A DNA stretch of 64,000 bases, taken from the NCBI RefSeq assembly GCF_043195095.1, contig NZ_JBAFWN010000001.1; one strand, 5' to 3'. The position numbers were made by a program, and so were the translations under genes. Positions within the stretch are counted from its first letter, which is position 1. Every line of letters starts with the position of its first letter. Source of the stretch: NCEH01 sp043195095. GTDB taxonomy: Bacteria; Pseudomonadota; Alphaproteobacteria; Rhizobiales; Xanthobacteraceae. Below the pieces are notes generated by a model. That model did not search any database, was not told the DNA's origin, and saw only the letters and a list, made by a program, of their open reading frames with translations. Positions 23,880 through 32,047 of this stretch are shown one piece after another.

Positions 23880-24665
23880 TCAATTGCCGCTGAAACGGGG
23901 CATGCGTTTTTCGGCGAAGGCAAGGCGGCCCTCGCGGTAATCGGCGCTGGCATTGGCGAGCGTGGTCAGGCGGCGCGCTTCTGCCGCGACGGCGTGGCCA
24001 GCCCCTTCCGCCGCGCGGATCGAGGCTTTCGCGGCGCGCAGCGTCAGCGGCGCATTTTCTCCGATGCGCGACGCCACTTTCTCGGCCAGCGCGTCCACAT
24101 CGGCGGCGGGGGCGATCTGGTCTACCGCACCGGTCTCATAGGCCCGGACGGCCTTCAGGCGCTCGGCACCGAAAAACAGCTGGCGCGCGCCCTGGCTTCC
24201 GAACACCCGCACGAAGCGCGCGACGCCGCGCGGATCATATCCAAGGCCGAGCCGGGCGGCGGGAATGGCGAAGAACGCCTCTTCCGCCACGACCCGCAGA
24301 TCGCAGCTCGCAGCAAGCGCCGCCCCCGCGCCCACGCAGGCGCCATGGACCAGGGCGATGGTCGGGAACGCCACCGCCTCGATGGCCGCGCAGGCGCCTT
24401 CCACCAGTTCGTCATAGGTCTGCGCACCCGAGCTGTCCGAGCGGGCCGCATCGAAATCTGAGATATCGGCACCGCCGGAAAAGGCGAGGGTCCCCTCCCC
24501 GCGAATGATAGCGACGCGGATGTCGGTGCGCTTGGCGGTGTCGGATGCAAACGCCGCGAGCGCACGCCACATGCCGCTGGAGATGGCATTGCGCCGTTCA
24601 GGGTTCGACAAAGTCAGCCGCGCGACGCCGCCCTCGATGGAAACAGAAACATCACCCGAGGCCAT
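23880..24665 (-). CDS. Enoyl-CoA hydratase/isomerase family protein
   Basis: A 261-residue crotonase-fold protein. The oxyanion-hole segments are visible: AFSGGADISDF and GACVGAGAALAASCDLRV. In classical hydratases two glutamates follow (GxGCE and PE); here the first position is Ala (GAGAALA) and the second region reads AIPAARLGLGYDP, so the usual hydratase glutamates are missing and another crotonase reaction (isomerase, hydrolase or decarboxylase type) is likely. The start is chosen at 24665, 4 nt after GGGGGGA. It is alone between tRNA-Gln and the TauE pair. Compare the canonical hydratase at 34.8 kb. Confidence 0.82.
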   Translation of the reverse strand: MASGDVSVSIEGGVARLTLSNPERRNAISSGMWRALAAFASDTAKRTDIRVAIIRGEGTLAFSGGADISDFDAARSDSSGAQTYDELVEGACAAIEAVAFPTIALVHGACVGAGAALAASCDLRVVAEEAFFAIPAARLGLGYDPRGVARFVRVFGSQGARQLFFGAERLKAVRAYETGAVDQIAPAADVDALAEKVASRIGENAPLTLRAAKASIRAAEGAGHAVAAEARRLTTLANASADYREGRLAFAEKRMPRFSGN

Positions 24666-24771
24666 GTATCCCCCCATGCGCGCGAAACGCCGCCGCCCTG
24701 CATTGAAACGCAAGGATTGCCTAGCGCATCTCGAAGGCGCGCGCCAACCTTCTTGCGGCCGGGGCGGACGT

Positions 24772-25539
24772 TCAGTCGCGCCTGAACAACAAGTTGGCGA
24801 CCAGACCCACCATCAACGCGCCGATCGCAACCGCAAGGCCGTAGAATAAGGCGTGGTTCTCGGCAAACCGGGCCAGCTGCTGCTCGAAGCCGCCCTTCTC
24901 GACCACCACCGAGGTCGCGGCGGTCTGGAGCAACTGTCCGTCGGCAAACAGCTTCACAGTGACTTCATAGGTTCCGACCGGCGCGCGCGCGGGGATGCGG
25001 AAGGCGGTGCGGAAAGCCGTGGCGGAGAGCAGGTTCACCCCGTTCGGCGCCTCGCCATATAGGCCCTCGTCGATCTTGATGCGCAGGAACGCCAGGCGGA
25101 AGGGGTCGTCCGGCACCACATCGGCAAAGTCCGGCCCGACCCGTTGGACGAAGATGTTGCGCTTCAGCCCGATCTGCTCGCGGCGCAGCACCTGGGGCGG
25201 CGCGATCTCCTCCGCCGGCCGGTTCGTGGCCACCGCCAGCACGGCGGGACAATCCACGAACGTGCGGCTGTCGGTGTTCACATAGAGCCCGAGCACGCGC
25301 GACTTGCGCCAGGTGACGAAGGTTTCTTCTGGCCCGCGCACGGTCACCGCGAAATCATAGCGCGGCGGGGCATCCGCCCGGGGCACATCCTCCACCACGC
25401 CGAACAGCACCAGATCGGCGCCGGTGAAATTGGAATTGATGAGCACATGGGGCTCGGACACCGACAGGATCAGGCGCTCCGCCCGCGCGCCTGCGCAGGC
25501 CAGCATGAGCAGACCCCAAGCGAGCAGGAGGCGGATCAA
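24772..25539 (-). CDS. TIGR02186-family membrane-anchored protein
   Basis: A 255-residue protein with an N-terminal signal peptide (IRLLLAWGLLMLACAGARA), a periplasmic beta-rich domain (ERLILSVSEPHVLINSNFTG, VTVRGPEETFVTWRKSR, YEVTVKLFADGQL) and one C-terminal transmembrane helix (ALFYGLAVAIGALMVGLVAN) ending in FRRD. It fits TIGR02186, a family of unknown function found beside TauE/SafE permeases in alphaproteobacteria. Start is taken as TTG 25539, overlapping the tauE stop (TTGA) with a GGGAGGGGG just upstream. The coupling implies a joint role in anion export, probably as a periplasmic accessory subunit. Confidence 0.82.
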   Translation of the reverse strand: MIRLLLAWGLLMLACAGARAERLILSVSEPHVLINSNFTGADLVLFGVVEDVPRADAPPRYDFAVTVRGPEETFVTWRKSRVLGLYVNTDSRTFVDCPAVLAVATNRPAEEIAPPQVLRREQIGLKRNIFVQRVGPDFADVVPDDPFRLAFLRIKIDEGLYGEAPNGVNLLSATAFRTAFRIPARAPVGTYEVTVKLFADGQLLQTAATSVVVEKGGFEQQLARFAENHALFYGLAVAIGALMVGLVANLLFRRD

Positions 25540-26462
25540 TTCCCCCTCCCCTTTGCGGTGACGGCGAACGGGTCCGCGGGCGGGCGGGCGAGATCCACGC
25601 CCATGCGCAGCCCCACGGCAAGCACCAGCAGGCCGAGCAGCAGGCGCAGATGCTCCGCCTTGAGGGATTGTCCGGCGCGCGCGCCAAACTGGGCACCCAT
25701 GGTGCCGCCCACCATCAGGATCAGGGCCAGCACCGCGTCCACGGTGCCATTGGCCACCGCCTGGAGAATGGTCGCGGCGGTCATGGTGACGAGCGTGAGC
25801 ACCAGCGAGGTGCCGACCGCGGTCTGGGTCGGCACGCGCAGCAGATAGATCAGCGCGGGCACCAGCAAGAACCCGCCGCCCACGCCCAGCAGCGCCCCGA
25901 GGAAGCCGATGCCGAAGCCGATCACCACCACGGGAATCGCCGACACATAGATGCGCGAACGGCGGAAGCGCACCTTCAGGGGCAGGCGCAGCAACCAGCC
26001 GTGGGTGCCAGGACGGCGGATGCTGACGCCCTGCCCACGCCGCGCGCGCAGGATCGCGCGCACGCTCTCCACCAGCATCAAGGTGCCGACGCTGCCGAGC
26101 AAGGTCATGTAGGACAGGCCGATCACGAGATCGACCTGGCCATAGGCGCGCAGCAGCGTGAAGGTCGCGACGCCAGCGCCGGTGCCGACCAGGCCGCCGA
26201 GCAGCAGCACGCCGGACAGGGGCAGGTCGATCAACCCCTTGCGCAGATAGGACAGCGCGCCGGAAAACGAGGAAGCCGCCATATGGGCCGACACGCTCGC
26301 CACCGCCACCGCCGCCGGCACGCCGGTGAAGATCAGCAGCGGGGTCATGAGAAAGCCGCCGCCGACACCGAACATCCCGGAAATGAAGCCGACCGCCAGC
26401 CCCATCGCGAAGATCGCGAAAATGGCGACAGGCAGTTCGGCGATGGGAAGATAGATCGTCAA
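25536..26462 (-). CDS. TauE/SafE-family sulfite/anion exporter
   Basis: About 308 residues with eight or nine predicted membrane spans in two related halves, each starting with the family signature: FISGMFGVGGGFLMTPLLIF in the first and FLGALLGVGGGFLLVPALIY in the second. TauE-type proteins export sulfite, sulfoacetate or related C1/C2 anions. Homologues start with M-x-IYLPIAE, so TTG 26462 (TIYLPIAELP) is preferred; ATG 26510 would add 16 residues. Overlaps the TIGR02186 gene by four bases. Substrate cannot be told. Confidence 0.88.
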   Translation of the reverse strand: MTIYLPIAELPVAIFAIFAMGLAVGFISGMFGVGGGFLMTPLLIFTGVPAAVAVASVSAHMAASSFSGALSYLRKGLIDLPLSGVLLLGGLVGTGAGVATFTLLRAYGQVDLVIGLSYMTLLGSVGTLMLVESVRAILRARRGQGVSIRRPGTHGWLLRLPLKVRFRRSRIYVSAIPVVVIGFGIGFLGALLGVGGGFLLVPALIYLLRVPTQTAVGTSLVLTLVTMTAATILQAVANGTVDAVLALILMVGGTMGAQFGARAGQSLKAEHLRLLLGLLVLAVGLRMGVDLARPPADPFAVTAKGRGN

Positions 26463-26577
26463 GGCGGGCGTCCGGTGTGCGATGCCGCGGCCGAAGCGGC
26501 CATTCCCCACGATCCACGCGGGTTCGCTGTCGGCTATAGCAGATTCCCCGTGGCGCGGAATCGTTTCCGGCCGCCTC

Positions 26578-26622
26578 TATCCCTTTGGGGATATGGGCAC
26601 CCCCGCCCCATGCTCGAACAAT
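26578..26622 (+). promoter_or_regulatory. LuxR-regulon promoter of the SDR-oxidase operon
   Basis: Contains the perfect dyad TATCCC-TTTG-GGGATA at 26578-26593 followed, after exactly 21 bases, by CGAACAAT at 26615-26622. The same arrangement and spacing occur at 29728-29772 in front of the betaine-type transporter. The dyad has the size of a LuxR/FixJ-type (HTH_LUXR) dimer site, and a gene for such a regulator lies between the two copies. Confidence 0.72.
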
Positions 26623-26742
26623 GTGGGCACGATCAGCGACGGGTGAAGACGCAGGACAAGGAGGCAAGCGCATGGGAGACGGGCACAGGCGCCAGGCGCG
26701 CGAAACCGCGACAGCATCGGAGGCCACCGGCCGGGCGCCGGC

Positions 26743-27525
26743 ATGGCGCGCGTTGCAATGAGCGGGCGGCTCGAAGGGCGCGTCGCACTGGTGAGCGGGG
26801 GCGCCGGGGGATGCGGGCGCGCGGCCTCTGAACTGTTCGCTCAGGAAGGCGCGAAGGTCGCCATCGTCGATCTGCCGGGCAGCGCGGGCGCGGCACTGGC
26901 GCAGGAGATCAATGACGCCGGCGGACAGGCCATGTTCGCCGCCGCGGACGTTTCCGACAGCGCAGCGGTGAATGCGGCAGTCGCTCAGGTGGAGGCCGCC
27001 TTCGGCGCGGTGACGGCGCTCTTCAATCACGCCGGCACACTGGTGGTGAAGCCCTTCCTCGACACGACGGAAGAGGAATGGGACCGCCTGATGGGCATCA
27101 ACGTGCGCAGCATGTTCCTCATGACCAAGGCGGTGCTGCCGGGGATGATCGCCGCCGGCGGCGGCGCCATCGTGTGCACCTCCTCCATTTCGGCGGTGGC
27201 GGGCACGCCCATGGAAGTGCTCTACGACACCACCAAGGGCGCCTGCCACATGTTCGCCCGCGCCATCGCGGTGGAATTCCGCGAGCGCAACATCCGCTGC
27301 AACGCCGTATGCCCCGGCTTCATCCGCACGCCCCACGGCATCCGCGAGGTGGAAGAGCTGACGCGCTATGGCATCGACGTTTCCGACGCCGCCCTCGCCG
27401 CCCAGCAAGGCCGCCTGTGCCGGCCGGACGAGGTGGCGAAAGCCGCCTTGTTCCTCTTGAGCGAGGATGCGAGCTTCGTGAGCGGGACGCATCTTTTTGT
27501 CGATAATTGCTTCACCGCCATGTGA
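26743..27525 (+). CDS. Short-chain dehydrogenase/reductase
   Basis: A 260-residue classical SDR with a Rossmann fold. The cofactor loop reads SGGAGGCGRA (family TGxxxGxG), Asp follows strand 2 (IVDLPG, which favours NAD over NADP), FNHAGT replaces the usual NNAG, catalytic Ser is in TSSISAVAG and the YxxxK pair is YDTTK. The C-terminus VSGTHLFVDNCFTAM is a typical substrate-loop end. Start ATG 26743 is tentative, with no clear ribosome binding site; ATG 26758 is the alternative. It is the first gene of a two-gene operon with the FAD oxidase and lies behind a shared-motif promoter. It probably oxidises an alcohol or hydroxy acid; substrate unknown. Confidence 0.88.
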   Translation: MARVAMSGRLEGRVALVSGGAGGCGRAASELFAQEGAKVAIVDLPGSAGAALAQEINDAGGQAMFAAADVSDSAAVNAAVAQVEAAFGAVTALFNHAGTLVVKPFLDTTEEEWDRLMGINVRSMFLMTKAVLPGMIAAGGGAIVCTSSISAVAGTPMEVLYDTTKGACHMFARAIAVEFRERNIRCNAVCPGFIRTPHGIREVEELTRYGIDVSDAALAAQQGRLCRPDEVAKAALFLLSEDASFVSGTHLFVDNCFTAM

Positions 27526-27550
27526 CGGGCGAAGCCTAAGGGACGACATC

Positions 27551-28795
27551 ATGGAACTCGGAGCAGGCGGCCACTGGAACAATTGGGTCGGCAACCAGTC
27601 CTTCATTTCCCAGCACGCGGCGGTGCCGGAGAGCGAAGAGGAATTGTGCGCGCTGGTGGCTGAAGCGGGACGGCGCGGGCTGAAGGTGCGCGTGGCGGGC
27701 TCGGGCCATTCCTTCACCCCCGTGGTGGCGACGCCGGGATTGCGCCTGTCGCTGGAAAAGCTCAGCGGCATCCGCAAGGTGGACATGGCGCGCAAGCGCG
27801 TCTCGCTCGCCGCCGGAACCCGGATCGGCGACGCCGGCCGGGCGCTGAAGGCGCTGGGTCTTTCGCTCACCAACCAGGGCGACATCGACACCCAGGCCTT
27901 TGCCGGCGCGCTCTCCACCGGCACCCACGGCACCGGCATCACGCTCGGCAATCTCGCCTCCCAGGTGGTGGGCATGCGGCTGGTGCAGCCGTCCGGCGAG
28001 ATCCTGGAAGTGACCGATGAGGATCCCGACCTGCTCAATGCGATGCGGGTTTCCATCGGACTGCTGGGCATCGTCTCGGAAGTCACGCTGCAGGTGATGG
28101 ACGCCTATAATCTGCGCGAGCGGCTGTGGCGCGACGATTTCGAGACCTGCCTCGCAAACCACGATGCCTTGGCGGCGGAGCATCGCCATTTCGGCTTCTT
28201 CTGGTGCCCGACGCCGGAGAGCCGGCACCTCTATTGCCTGCCCGACACCGCGCCCGTTTCCACGACGTCGAAGCTCTCAGACGTGTGCGAGATGAAGGTG
28301 ATGGACATTACCGACGAACCGCCCGAGACCGCCGAAGGCGAATTTGAGCGCATCGCCTATTCCTCGGAAATCTACCCGATCGAATATGTGCCGAATTTCC
28401 ACGAGCTGGAATATGCGGTCCCGTTGGAAAAGGGAAAGGACGCCCTGTGCGAGGTGCGCGCGCTGATGCGGGCCAAGCACCTCGATTGCATTTATCCTCT
28501 GGAATACCGTTTTACTGCCAGTGATAAAGGCTGGATCAGCCCATTTTATGAGCAGGACAGCGTGACCGTATCCGTTTCGGGCGGCCCGGGGATCGCCTAT
28601 TGGCCCTATCTGCGGGAAGTGGATTCCATTTTGCGCCAATACGCCTCGCGTCCCCATTGGGGCAAACTGCATTTCCTGAACCGGGAAGATGTGGACGCGC
28701 TCTATCCCAAGGCGAACGCCTTCCGCGACCTGCGCCGCAAGCTCGACCCGGACGGCATGTTCCTCAATGATCACCTCGGCTTGCTGTTCGCCTGA
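27551..28795 (+). CDS. FAD-linked oxidase, D-arabinono-1,4-lactone oxidase family
   Basis: A 414-residue flavoprotein of the VAO/PCMH fold. The N-terminal FAD-binding half has VRVAGSGHSFTPVV, in which the His is the position for covalent FAD in aldonolactone and alditol oxidases, then STGTHGTG. The C-terminal half ends with the motif HWGKLH, diagnostic for the ALO family, and FLNDHLG. Relatives oxidise sugar lactones or polyols with O2 or a dehydrogenase acceptor. The ATG follows AAGGGA and lies 25 bases after the SDR gene, so the two form an operon: two successive oxidations of one polyol-like compound are plausible but unproven. Confidence 0.9.
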   Translation: MELGAGGHWNNWVGNQSFISQHAAVPESEEELCALVAEAGRRGLKVRVAGSGHSFTPVVATPGLRLSLEKLSGIRKVDMARKRVSLAAGTRIGDAGRALKALGLSLTNQGDIDTQAFAGALSTGTHGTGITLGNLASQVVGMRLVQPSGEILEVTDEDPDLLNAMRVSIGLLGIVSEVTLQVMDAYNLRERLWRDDFETCLANHDALAAEHRHFGFFWCPTPESRHLYCLPDTAPVSTTSKLSDVCEMKVMDITDEPPETAEGEFERIAYSSEIYPIEYVPNFHELEYAVPLEKGKDALCEVRALMRAKHLDCIYPLEYRFTASDKGWISPFYEQDSVTVSVSGGPGIAYWPYLREVDSILRQYASRPHWGKLHFLNREDVDALYPKANAFRDLRRKLDPDGMFLNDHLGLLFA

Positions 28796-28813
28796 GCGAA
28801 CGCGCGCCCGGCC

Positions 28814-29632
28814 TCAGGGCCGGGCTGCCGCCGCGCGGGGAAGCATCGCCGGGCGGCGGTTCATGTCCTGGATGAACAGGTTGAACAATTCGGTCTGGCT
28901 GGAAATGTTCAGCCGCCGATAGATGTTCTTGCGGTGGATCTTCACCGTGCCCTCGGACAATTCCAGGATCTCCGCGATCGAGGTGCTGGAATGGCCGCGC
29001 AGGATAAGCTGCACGATGCGTCGTTGCTGATGGGTGAGGCTGCTTTCGCAAAAACGCTCGAACGCAGCTTCCATAAGGGTCTGCCGCGGCACCGGAAAAT
29101 CTTCCAGCGAACGGAAATGGCTGCGCAGAGTCTGCCGGACCACAGGCTCCGTGGCACGCAGCATCTCCATCTCGGCATCGGAGAATGCCGCATGCCCGCG
29201 CATGCGCATGAGCGAATAGACCGCCGAGCTGCCGCCCCGCAGCGGCACGATGAAGCCGATCTCCTCTACCAGCGCGCCCGGTTCCATGGACACGCAGGGA
29301 TGCACCTCGGCCGAATTGAAGAAATCGGATGAAAAAAAATCATCCGGTGCCAGTTCTGCCATGCGCCAGAGGCCGGACGTGTGGCTGTTGGCGCACGCGG
29401 TATAGAAGGGGTCAAGCAAATACGTGCCGCCCAGATAGGCATCAAGCGCCTGCGCGGAGGCATAATGCTGGTAGCCGTCGTGCAGAAATAGCGGGCGCCG
29501 CCCAAATGGATAGGCGAATATCGTTGAAAAATCAAAGCTGACGATCTCGCTCAGCATTTCATCCAGAACATGGATGAGGCTCTCTTCGCCGATATTCTCG
29601 ATCAAACGCGCCGTCTTTTCGGGAGTGAACAC
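28814..29632 (-). CDS. LuxR-family transcriptional regulator
   Basis: A 272-residue regulator. Residues 1-195 form an unassigned sensor-like domain (FSTIFAYPFGRRPLFLHDGY, VEEIGFIVPLRGG) that does not show the autoinducer-binding signature or a receiver aspartate. Residues about 205-262 are the LuxR helix-turn-helix: LTHQQRRIVQLILRG, STSIAEILELSEGTVKIHRK, NIYRRLNISSQTELF. GTG 29632 follows GGAGG by 7 nt. It is convergent with the FAD oxidase gene and divergent from the ABC importer. Its probable binding dyads lie at 26578 and 29728, the second only about 100 bases from its own start, so autoregulation is possible. Confidence 0.9.
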   Translation of the reverse strand: MFTPEKTARLIENIGEESLIHVLDEMLSEIVSFDFSTIFAYPFGRRPLFLHDGYQHYASAQALDAYLGGTYLLDPFYTACANSHTSGLWRMAELAPDDFFSSDFFNSAEVHPCVSMEPGALVEEIGFIVPLRGGSSAVYSLMRMRGHAAFSDAEMEMLRATEPVVRQTLRSHFRSLEDFPVPRQTLMEAAFERFCESSLTHQQRRIVQLILRGHSSTSIAEILELSEGTVKIHRKNIYRRLNISSQTELFNLFIQDMNRRPAMLPRAAAARP

Positions 29633-29939
29633 GTTCTGCCCTCCGTTCGCCTGGCCCTTTCAGCCTTGCAAGAACGGGGCCTTTTTGCGTGGGAAGAAAA
29701 AAATCTTCGCCCAAAGAGGGGGCGGCATACCCCTTTAGGGATATGGCTCGCCTCGTATCGAGCGCGAACAATCCCCTTCAGACGGCTCGAACCGGGGATC
29801 AGCAGGGCGCCAGAGCCTGTCGCCCGCCTCCCCCACACAACGGCCCAGGCATTGCATGGGACCCTGTCGGCGAGCCTCCACGACCGTGAGCCGCGATTGC
29901 TCGCGTGGCATCCGACGATCTGAACCAAGGGGAAAGCAG
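29633..29939. other. Divergent intergenic region, luxR gene / betaine-type importer
   Basis: About 300 bases. It holds the dyad and CGAACAAT element at 29728-29772 and a 169-base leader before the substrate-binding protein. No further gene was seen. Confidence 0.5.
29728..29772 (+). promoter_or_regulatory. LuxR-regulon promoter of the ABC importer
   Basis: TACCCC-TTTA-GGGATA at 29728-29743 (five of six arm positions pair) and CGAACAAT at 29765-29772, 21 bases later. The element matches the one before the SDR gene in sequence and in exact spacing, while the DNA in between is different, as expected for a conserved operator/promoter pair. Confidence 0.72.
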
Positions 29940-30878
29940 ATGCTGGGTAAATATGTGAAAGCTGCGGTCGTCGCAGGCGGACTGATGTCCGCCTTCGCAG
30001 GGGCGCCTGCGGCCTATGCGGCCGATTCCAAGGACCCGATCATCATCGCCCTGCACGACTGGACTGGCCAGGCGATCACCTCCCACATCGCGGGTGAGAT
30101 CGTGAAGTCCAAGGGCGACAAGGTGGAATACGTCACAATCGACTATCTCACCGGCCTCACCGCCATGGAAAATGGCGACATCACCTTCATGTCCGAGCTG
30201 TGGGCCACCACCGCGGGCGACGCCATGAAGGCCTCCGACGCCACCGGCAAGACCGAGAATCTCGGCCCCCTCGGCCCCAAGGCCAAGGAGGAATGGTGGT
30301 ATCCCATGTACATGAAGGAGAAGTGCCCCGGCCTGCCGGATTGGCACGCGCTGCTGAAGTGCGGCGAAGCCTTCGCCGTGCCCGAGACCGCCCCCAAGGG
30401 CCGCTATCTCGGCATGGAAGCCACCTGGGGCGGGCATGATCCGGAGCGCATCAAGGCCCTGAAGCTTCCGTTCGTCGCCGTGGATGCCGGCACCGAGGCC
30501 GCCATGTTCGCCGAGCTGAAGTCGGCCTATGAGCGCAAGGCACCGATCATCCTGTGGGTGTATTCGCCCCATTGGGTGCCCTCGGTGTTCGAAGGCGAAT
30601 GGGTGCAATTCCCCGAATATACCGACGCTTGCTACACCGACCCGAAATGGGGCGTGAACCCCGATCTCGCCTTCGACTGCGGCAAGCCGCATGGCGAGAT
30701 CTACAAATACATCTCCGCCAAGGCCAAGACCAAGTGGCCCGACGCCTATAAGGCACTCAAGGACTTCAAGGTCGACGGCCCCGAGCTGAACCTGATGGTC
30801 AAGGCGGTGGATGTGGACGGCAAGTCCATCGACGATGTGGTCGCCAAGTGGATGACCGATCATAAGGGCCAATATTGA
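29940..30878 (+). CDS. Glycine betaine-type ABC transporter substrate-binding protein (OpuAC family)
   Basis: A 312-residue periplasmic protein with a Sec signal peptide (VKAAVVAGGLMSAFAGAPAAYA). The mature part has the OpuAC fold: IIIALHDWTGQAITSHI, GDITFMSELWA, a Trp-rich site typical of quaternary-ammonium binding (KEEWWYPMY, YSPHWVPSVFEGEWV), and a cysteine pair-rich segment (MKEKCPGLPDW, ALLKCGEAF, DACYTD, FDCGKPHG) that may form disulfides. The ATG follows AAGGGGAAA. It is first in an operon with the ATPase and permease. Ligand likely glycine betaine, choline, carnitine or another trimethylamine compound; not resolved. Confidence 0.9.
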   Translation: MLGKYVKAAVVAGGLMSAFAGAPAAYAADSKDPIIIALHDWTGQAITSHIAGEIVKSKGDKVEYVTIDYLTGLTAMENGDITFMSELWATTAGDAMKASDATGKTENLGPLGPKAKEEWWYPMYMKEKCPGLPDWHALLKCGEAFAVPETAPKGRYLGMEATWGGHDPERIKALKLPFVAVDAGTEAAMFAELKSAYERKAPIILWVYSPHWVPSVFEGEWVQFPEYTDACYTDPKWGVNPDLAFDCGKPHGEIYKYISAKAKTKWPDAYKALKDFKVDGPELNLMVKAVDVDGKSIDDVVAKWMTDHKGQY

Positions 30879-30904
30879 GCGCCCTCATCCGAGCACAGTG
30901 AACC

Positions 30905-30931
30905 GCCGGCCCTGCGGGGCCGGCGTCTTTT
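30905..30931 (+). terminator. Intercistronic terminator-like hairpin after the binding-protein gene
   Basis: GC stem GCCGGCCC/GGGCCGGC with loop TGCG, followed by GTCTTTT. It lies 26 bases after the binding-protein stop and before the ATPase gene. Partial termination or mRNA stabilisation here would give more binding protein than transporter, as in many ABC operons. Confidence 0.65.
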
Positions 30932-30958
30932 CCCCTTTTGATCTTGGAATGAGAGCTT

Positions 30959-32047
30959 ATGGCCGCAGCCTCCCAGGCCGCCACCGTCGCGCCGCCCCCC
31001 GCAGCAAAGACCCTGGCCACCGCCGAGCGCCCGGTGGCGCTCACCTGCCGCAACCTCTGGAAAGTCTATGGCGACGGCGCCGCGGCCTTCATGCAGGCGA
31101 ACGAGACACCGAGCCCCGAGGAAATTCGTCAGGCCAAGCTGTTTGCCGCCGTGCGCGACGTGACGCTGGAAGTCGGACGCGGCGAGATCTTCATTATCAT
31201 GGGCCTGTCCGGCTCGGGCAAATCCACGCTCGTGCGCTGCATGTCGCGCCTCGTGGAGCCCACGGCCGGCGGGGTCTTCTTCGAGCACAAGAGCTTGCTG
31301 CGCATGACCGGCGAGGAGCTGATCCAGCTGCGCCGGCACAAGATGGGCATGGTGTTCCAGAATTTCGCTTTGCTGCCGCACCGCACCGTGCTGGGCAATG
31401 TCGCCTTCCCGCTCGAAGTTCAGGGCATGGGCAAGGCCGAGCGCGAGGCGCGCGCGCTCAAGGTGATCGAGCTGGTCGGCCTCGGGGACAAATCCGGCCA
31501 TTACCCGCGCGAGCTTTCCGGCGGCCAGCAGCAGCGCGTGGGCATCGCCCGCAGCCTCGCCGTGGAGCCGGACCTGTGGTTTCTCGACGAGCCGTTCTCC
31601 GCGCTCGACCCTTTGATCCGCCACGAGATGCAGAACGAATTCCTGCGCCTTCAGCGCCTGTTGTCGAAGACCATCGTCTTCATCACCCACGATTTCGACG
31701 AGGCGATCCGCCTCGGCGACCGGGTCGCCATCATGAAGGACGGCGCGGTGATCCAGGTGGGCACGCCCGAGCAGCTCGTGGTCTCTCCCGCGTCGGAATA
31801 TGTGTCCGCCTTCACCAAGCATGTCTCGCGGGCCAAGGTCTTGCGGGTCGGCAGCGTCGCCGTGCCGACATCGGCGAACGAGCATCTCGGCCCGGCCGTA
31901 AGCGCCAATGCGCGGATCGCGGAGATCGCTGCGATGTCCGTCGACAGCACAGCGCCGCTCGCGGTTCTCGACGATAGCGGAGCGCTGGTCGGCAAGCTTC
32001 AGCGCGCCGACGTGATCGAGGTTCTGGTCAGCGGGGCGCGGGCATGA
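30959..32047 (+). CDS. Glycine betaine-type ABC transporter ATP-binding protein
   Basis: A 362-residue ATPase of the ProV/OpuAA type. Walker A is GLSGSGKST, Q-loop MVFQNFALLPHR, signature LSGGQQQR, Walker B LWFLDEP, H-loop FITHDFDEA. The N-terminal extension before the P-loop and the region EETPSPEEIRQAK-like (ANETPSPEEIRQAK) are typical of the betaine subfamily. The C-terminal 80 residues resemble a single CBS-type module (STAPLAVLDDSGALVGKLQRAD), which in OpuA senses ionic strength. Stop overlaps the permease start (ATGA). Confidence 0.92.
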   Translation: MAAASQAATVAPPPAAKTLATAERPVALTCRNLWKVYGDGAAAFMQANETPSPEEIRQAKLFAAVRDVTLEVGRGEIFIIMGLSGSGKSTLVRCMSRLVEPTAGGVFFEHKSLLRMTGEELIQLRRHKMGMVFQNFALLPHRTVLGNVAFPLEVQGMGKAEREARALKVIELVGLGDKSGHYPRELSGGQQQRVGIARSLAVEPDLWFLDEPFSALDPLIRHEMQNEFLRLQRLLSKTIVFITHDFDEAIRLGDRVAIMKDGAVIQVGTPEQLVVSPASEYVSAFTKHVSRAKVLRVGSVAVPTSANEHLGPAVSANARIAEIAAMSVDSTAPLAVLDDSGALVGKLQRADVIEVLVSGARA

